Shown here: positions 6,396-8,454 of the stretch, piece by piece
Position numbering within the stretch: the stretch's first letter is position 1
How the letters are laid out: every line of letters starts with the position of its first letter
Source of the DNA: UBA11891 sp965658355
GTDB taxonomy: Bacteria > Bacteroidota > Bacteroidia > Flavobacteriales > Flavobacteriaceae
Assembly: GCA_965658355.1 (NCBI GenBank)
Contig: CBFHRX010000048.1
Span: forward strand, 1 to 8,454
Direction: 5' to 3'
DNA: 8,454 nucleotides
Notes under the pieces: model-generated
Database searches by the model: none
What the model was told of the DNA's origin: nothing
What the model saw: the letters and a program-made list of their open reading frames with translations, nothing else
Program-made: the position numbers and the translations under genes

Positions 6396-7942
6396 TTAGA
6401 ATTCGCCAAGGGAATCCAACGCACTCCTAAATCCGGTGTTTCCATCTCCTTATCCAGTGGAAACATAGGCCGTTGAATATTCTGATATGGTAGGCGATCT
6501 AGATCTTGATCGACTCCTCCGGGAGTTAAAGCCATAACCCAATCGCCTCGAATATCATAGAGCTCGGGCACCAAATAGCCAATTTTTACAACCACTATAT
6601 CGGCTTGGGCCGGATCTAAATTCAAGTTGGTAAAGTCCGAAATATGATGGTAGGGTTTTCGCTTTTTAGTTACAATTACCTTTATACTTCCCACTTGAAC
6701 GACTACTTCGACTTCGGCATCTTCATCTCCTTCGTGTATTGCTAAAACGGTTCCTTCTAATTGGACAGGAGGGGAAAAACGATCGTCTACTGCGGCCCCT
6801 ACTTTTTCTGAAACTGTTGCCCCAATCCCTTCTTTTAGTGCTTCAGCAACGAGTGCTGGTCCCGGTATGGAGGCATAAATAAGCTCAGGCCCCGAAGCGG
6901 ATTGAAAAACCTTGCGACTCAATAGCTCTTGTAGTGTCCAGGTGACATCTCCTGCTCCACCAGCGGTTGGGTTGTCCCCCATATCGCTCATAATAAAAGG
7001 CTTTTTGGAACTCTTAAGAGCCCTTACAAGCGCCGTTTCAAAATCAGTAGTGGGCGCCACAAAATCAAATTCATCTCGAACGGACCAAAAAGTCTGTGCT
7101 AATTGTTCGGCTCCGGCTTGAACTTGTTGTTTGTCGTCTCCTGTTACCATAACGACGGCATGGTTTCTTGGTTCATCTGCCCAGGCATAGCCGATCCATA
7201 TAGCGGCATCGATGATCCCTTTTTGATTGGCTACTTCTGGTACTTTAGCATACAGCCCCTTGCCAGGCTCTATACGGGTACTTGTCTTTTCTCCAGGTAA
7301 TAAAATCGGAACTGGAATCCAGGCTTTATAAGCCGGTTTTGATCCTCCCTCCTCCAAACGGTCCAATAAATTTTCCAAGGCTCTTTGTTTGGATTCCATC
7401 GCGTCTTCATGTGGTGCCATTCGATAGCAGGTGATTAAATCGGTATGATGGGCCAATCGTTGCGAGACATTTCCATGCAAATCCATAGAGGTCGAAATAA
7501 GGGTTTCGGTCCCGACAACCGCTCTTATTTTGGCAATCATATCCCCCTCTGGATCTTCTATTCCTTCCACACTCATAGCCCCATGAATATCAAAAAAGAG
7601 CCCGTCGTAAGGAAGGTTTTCAGAAAGCTTTTCTAAGGTTGCCTTCATCAGGGAATCATACGCTTGTCGCGTGACCCTACCCCCTGGAAGCGCGTGCCCT
7701 TTTATTGTTGGATACCAGTTTGCCCGTTTCCGATTGGGATGTGTTTCCGATAAAAAAGGGTACAGGTCAAAAACCGCCTCTCCTTCTTTAGCATGAAAAG
7801 CAGCTGCCTCGCTGCGAGCAGGAGAAAAAGTGCTGGACTCTATCGCCAAGCCGGCTATTGCAATTTTGGGGCGTTTTTCTGCTGCTTGCTCACAGGCGAA
7901 CAAACAAAATACAACTCCTATAATCAACCCTTGTTTTGTCAT
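6392..7942 (-). CDS. M81 family (MlrC-like) metallopeptidase lipoprotein
   Basis: This 516-residue protein begins with a lipoprotein signal (LIIGVVFCLFA then C17), so it should be anchored in the periplasm or outer membrane. The body matches M81/MlrC (DUF1485 plus C-terminal domain). In order: AIESSTFSP (33-41) in place of the usual HETNTFSP, FDIHGAM (118-123), the metal-binding MDLHGN with D154 and H156, the third expected ligand H178 in MAPHED, ADEPRNHAVV, and SDMGDNPTAGGAGDVT (319-334). Family knowledge: MlrC of microcystin-degrading sphingomonads hydrolyses linearised microcystin and the tetrapeptide product; substrates of most homologues are unknown, so a toxin role should not be assumed. 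The His before the Glu of the N-terminal motif is Ile34. It is the first gene of a minus-strand pair with trhA (4-base overlap) and is divergent from the PHP gene. Length is normal for the family. Confidence 0.88.
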   Translation of the reverse strand: MTKQGLIIGVVFCLFACEQAAEKRPKIAIAGLAIESSTFSPARSEAAAFHAKEGEAVFDLYPFLSETHPNRKRANWYPTIKGHALPGGRVTRQAYDSLMKATLEKLSENLPYDGLFFDIHGAMSVEGIEDPEGDMIAKIRAVVGTETLISTSMDLHGNVSQRLAHHTDLITCYRMAPHEDAMESKQRALENLLDRLEEGGSKPAYKAWIPVPILLPGEKTSTRIEPGKGLYAKVPEVANQKGIIDAAIWIGYAWADEPRNHAVVMVTGDDKQQVQAGAEQLAQTFWSVRDEFDFVAPTTDFETALVRALKSSKKPFIMSDMGDNPTAGGAGDVTWTLQELLSRKVFQSASGPELIYASIPGPALVAEALKEGIGATVSEKVGAAVDDRFSPPVQLEGTVLAIHEGDEDAEVEVVVQVGSIKVIVTKKRKPYHHISDFTNLNLDPAQADIVVVKIGYLVPELYDIRGDWVMALTPGGVDQDLDRLPYQNIQRPMFPLDKEMETPDLGVRWIPLANSK

Positions 7943-8109
7943 AACTAAATAATAATAATCTGATTTTTAATGCACTATGGCGCTTCCTAAAATACATAAT
8001 AATTAAGAGTAGCTCAAAAAATAAACTTTTAGAAACCTTACATACAACCTAAAAGTAATACCTTTTTTCTATCTTAATTAGCACTCACAGACTTTATAAA
8101 AACGTAAAA
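7943..8109. promoter_or_regulatory. Divergent AT-rich intergenic region between the M81 and PHP genes
   Basis: These 167 bases must hold the promoters of both divergent genes. They are strongly AT-rich. Forward, TACCTTTT (8059-8066) is one base off the TAnnTTTG box, with TTA at 8038-8040 as a weak -33 partner at 18 bases. Reverse, the complement reads TATTTTTT followed by G near 8015-8023, also one base off. No perfect box, clear operator repeat, riboswitch or terminator is seen. The individual sites are tentative; the regional role is inferred from gene orientation. Confidence 0.4.
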
Positions 8110-8454
8110 ATGAAACTACTAAAAACGACCGTTTTTGTACTATTTACAATTCTTGCGAACGCACAAAATCCCTTTCAACCCCCAAGAGGTAGGGTATTAG
8201 TTCAAACCGATCTCCATACACATAGTGTTTTCTCAGACGGCCAAGTGTGGCCTGACATTCGTGTGGAAGAAGCCCTAAAAGAAGGCTTGGATCTTTTGGC
8301 AATTACCGAACATCTCGAATACCAGCCGCATCGACAAGACATTCCACACCCAGATAGGAATCGGGCGTATCATATTGCACAAAAAAGAGCTCAGAATCAA
8401 GAAAAACTCAGCGTTATCAATGGGGCTGAAATTACCAGGGCAATGGCACCAGGG
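8110..8454 (+). CDS. Exported PHP-domain phosphoesterase, N-terminal part (3' end outside window)
   Basis: The open frame runs off the right edge after 115 residues. MKLLKTTVFVLFTILANAQ is a clear Sec signal peptide with cleavage after NA or AQ. Next come TDLHTHSVFSDG (H36, H38, D43), the N-terminal metal-binding motif of PHP domains, then LLAITEH (E67, H68) and NGAEITR (E107), in the expected order. PHP enzymes use a two- or three-metal centre to hydrolyse phosphoesters. An exported PHP protein of this type in Bacteroidota resembles the Sb-PDE-type phosphodiesterase group rather than the cytosolic histidinol phosphatases or polymerase PHP domains, but the C-terminal half is needed to decide. 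The ATG is well placed, directly before the signal peptide, after an A-rich leader. The gene is divergent from the M81 lipoprotein gene. Substrate unknown; phosphorus scavenging is an inference. Confidence 0.85.
   Translation, partial: MKLLKTTVFVLFTILANAQNPFQPPRGRVLVQTDLHTHSVFSDGQVWPDIRVEEALKEGLDLLAITEHLEYQPHRQDIPHPDRNRAYHIAQKRAQNQEKLSVINGAEITRAMAPG

Overview
The window looks like chromosomal DNA from a marine-type member of the Bacteroidota, most likely a flavobacterium. Evidence: a PorP/SprF-type protein of the type IX secretion/gliding machinery at the left edge, a DUF5916 outer-membrane protein, a DUF2147 protein, a Bacteroidota -7 promoter box (TAnnTTTG), A/T-rich leaders without clear Shine-Dalgarno sequences, and moderate G+C. 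I see no mobile element, CRISPR array, tRNA or rRNA, and no gene-free stretch above 300 bases.

Layout. (1) Positions 2-388: the 3' end of a PorP/SprF-like gene. (2) 499-732: a 77-residue two-helix membrane protein with an EF-hand-like loop. (3) 875-1642: an unassigned 255-residue protein of four predicted membrane segments. (4) 1859-5756: a compact forward cluster with tiny overlaps or gaps: exported DUF2147 protein, Kazal-type protease-inhibitor lipoprotein, DUF5916/CBM9-like outer-membrane protein, and a CurA/PTGR-type NADPH oxidoreductase. (5) 7942-5751 on the minus strand: an M81 (MlrC-like) metallopeptidase lipoprotein followed, with an ATGA overlap, by a TrhA/hemolysin III membrane protein. 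(6) From 8110 to the right edge: the 5' part of an exported PHP-domain phosphoesterase, divergent from the M81 gene.

How they may work together. Most products are predicted to lie in the envelope: outer-membrane barrel, lipoproteins, periplasmic or secreted enzymes, inner-membrane proteins. The three overlapping genes DUF2147-Kazal-DUF5916 look co-transcribed and translationally coupled; a surface or periplasmic protease inhibitor wedged between a small exported protein and an outer-membrane protein is the most unusual arrangement here. The M81 and PHP genes flank a shared 167-base AT-rich intergenic region, consistent with exported hydrolases under shared or adjacent control. No part amounts to a clearly new defence or mobile system; the strongest candidates for something undescribed are the Kazal-containing cluster and the two small membrane proteins on the left.
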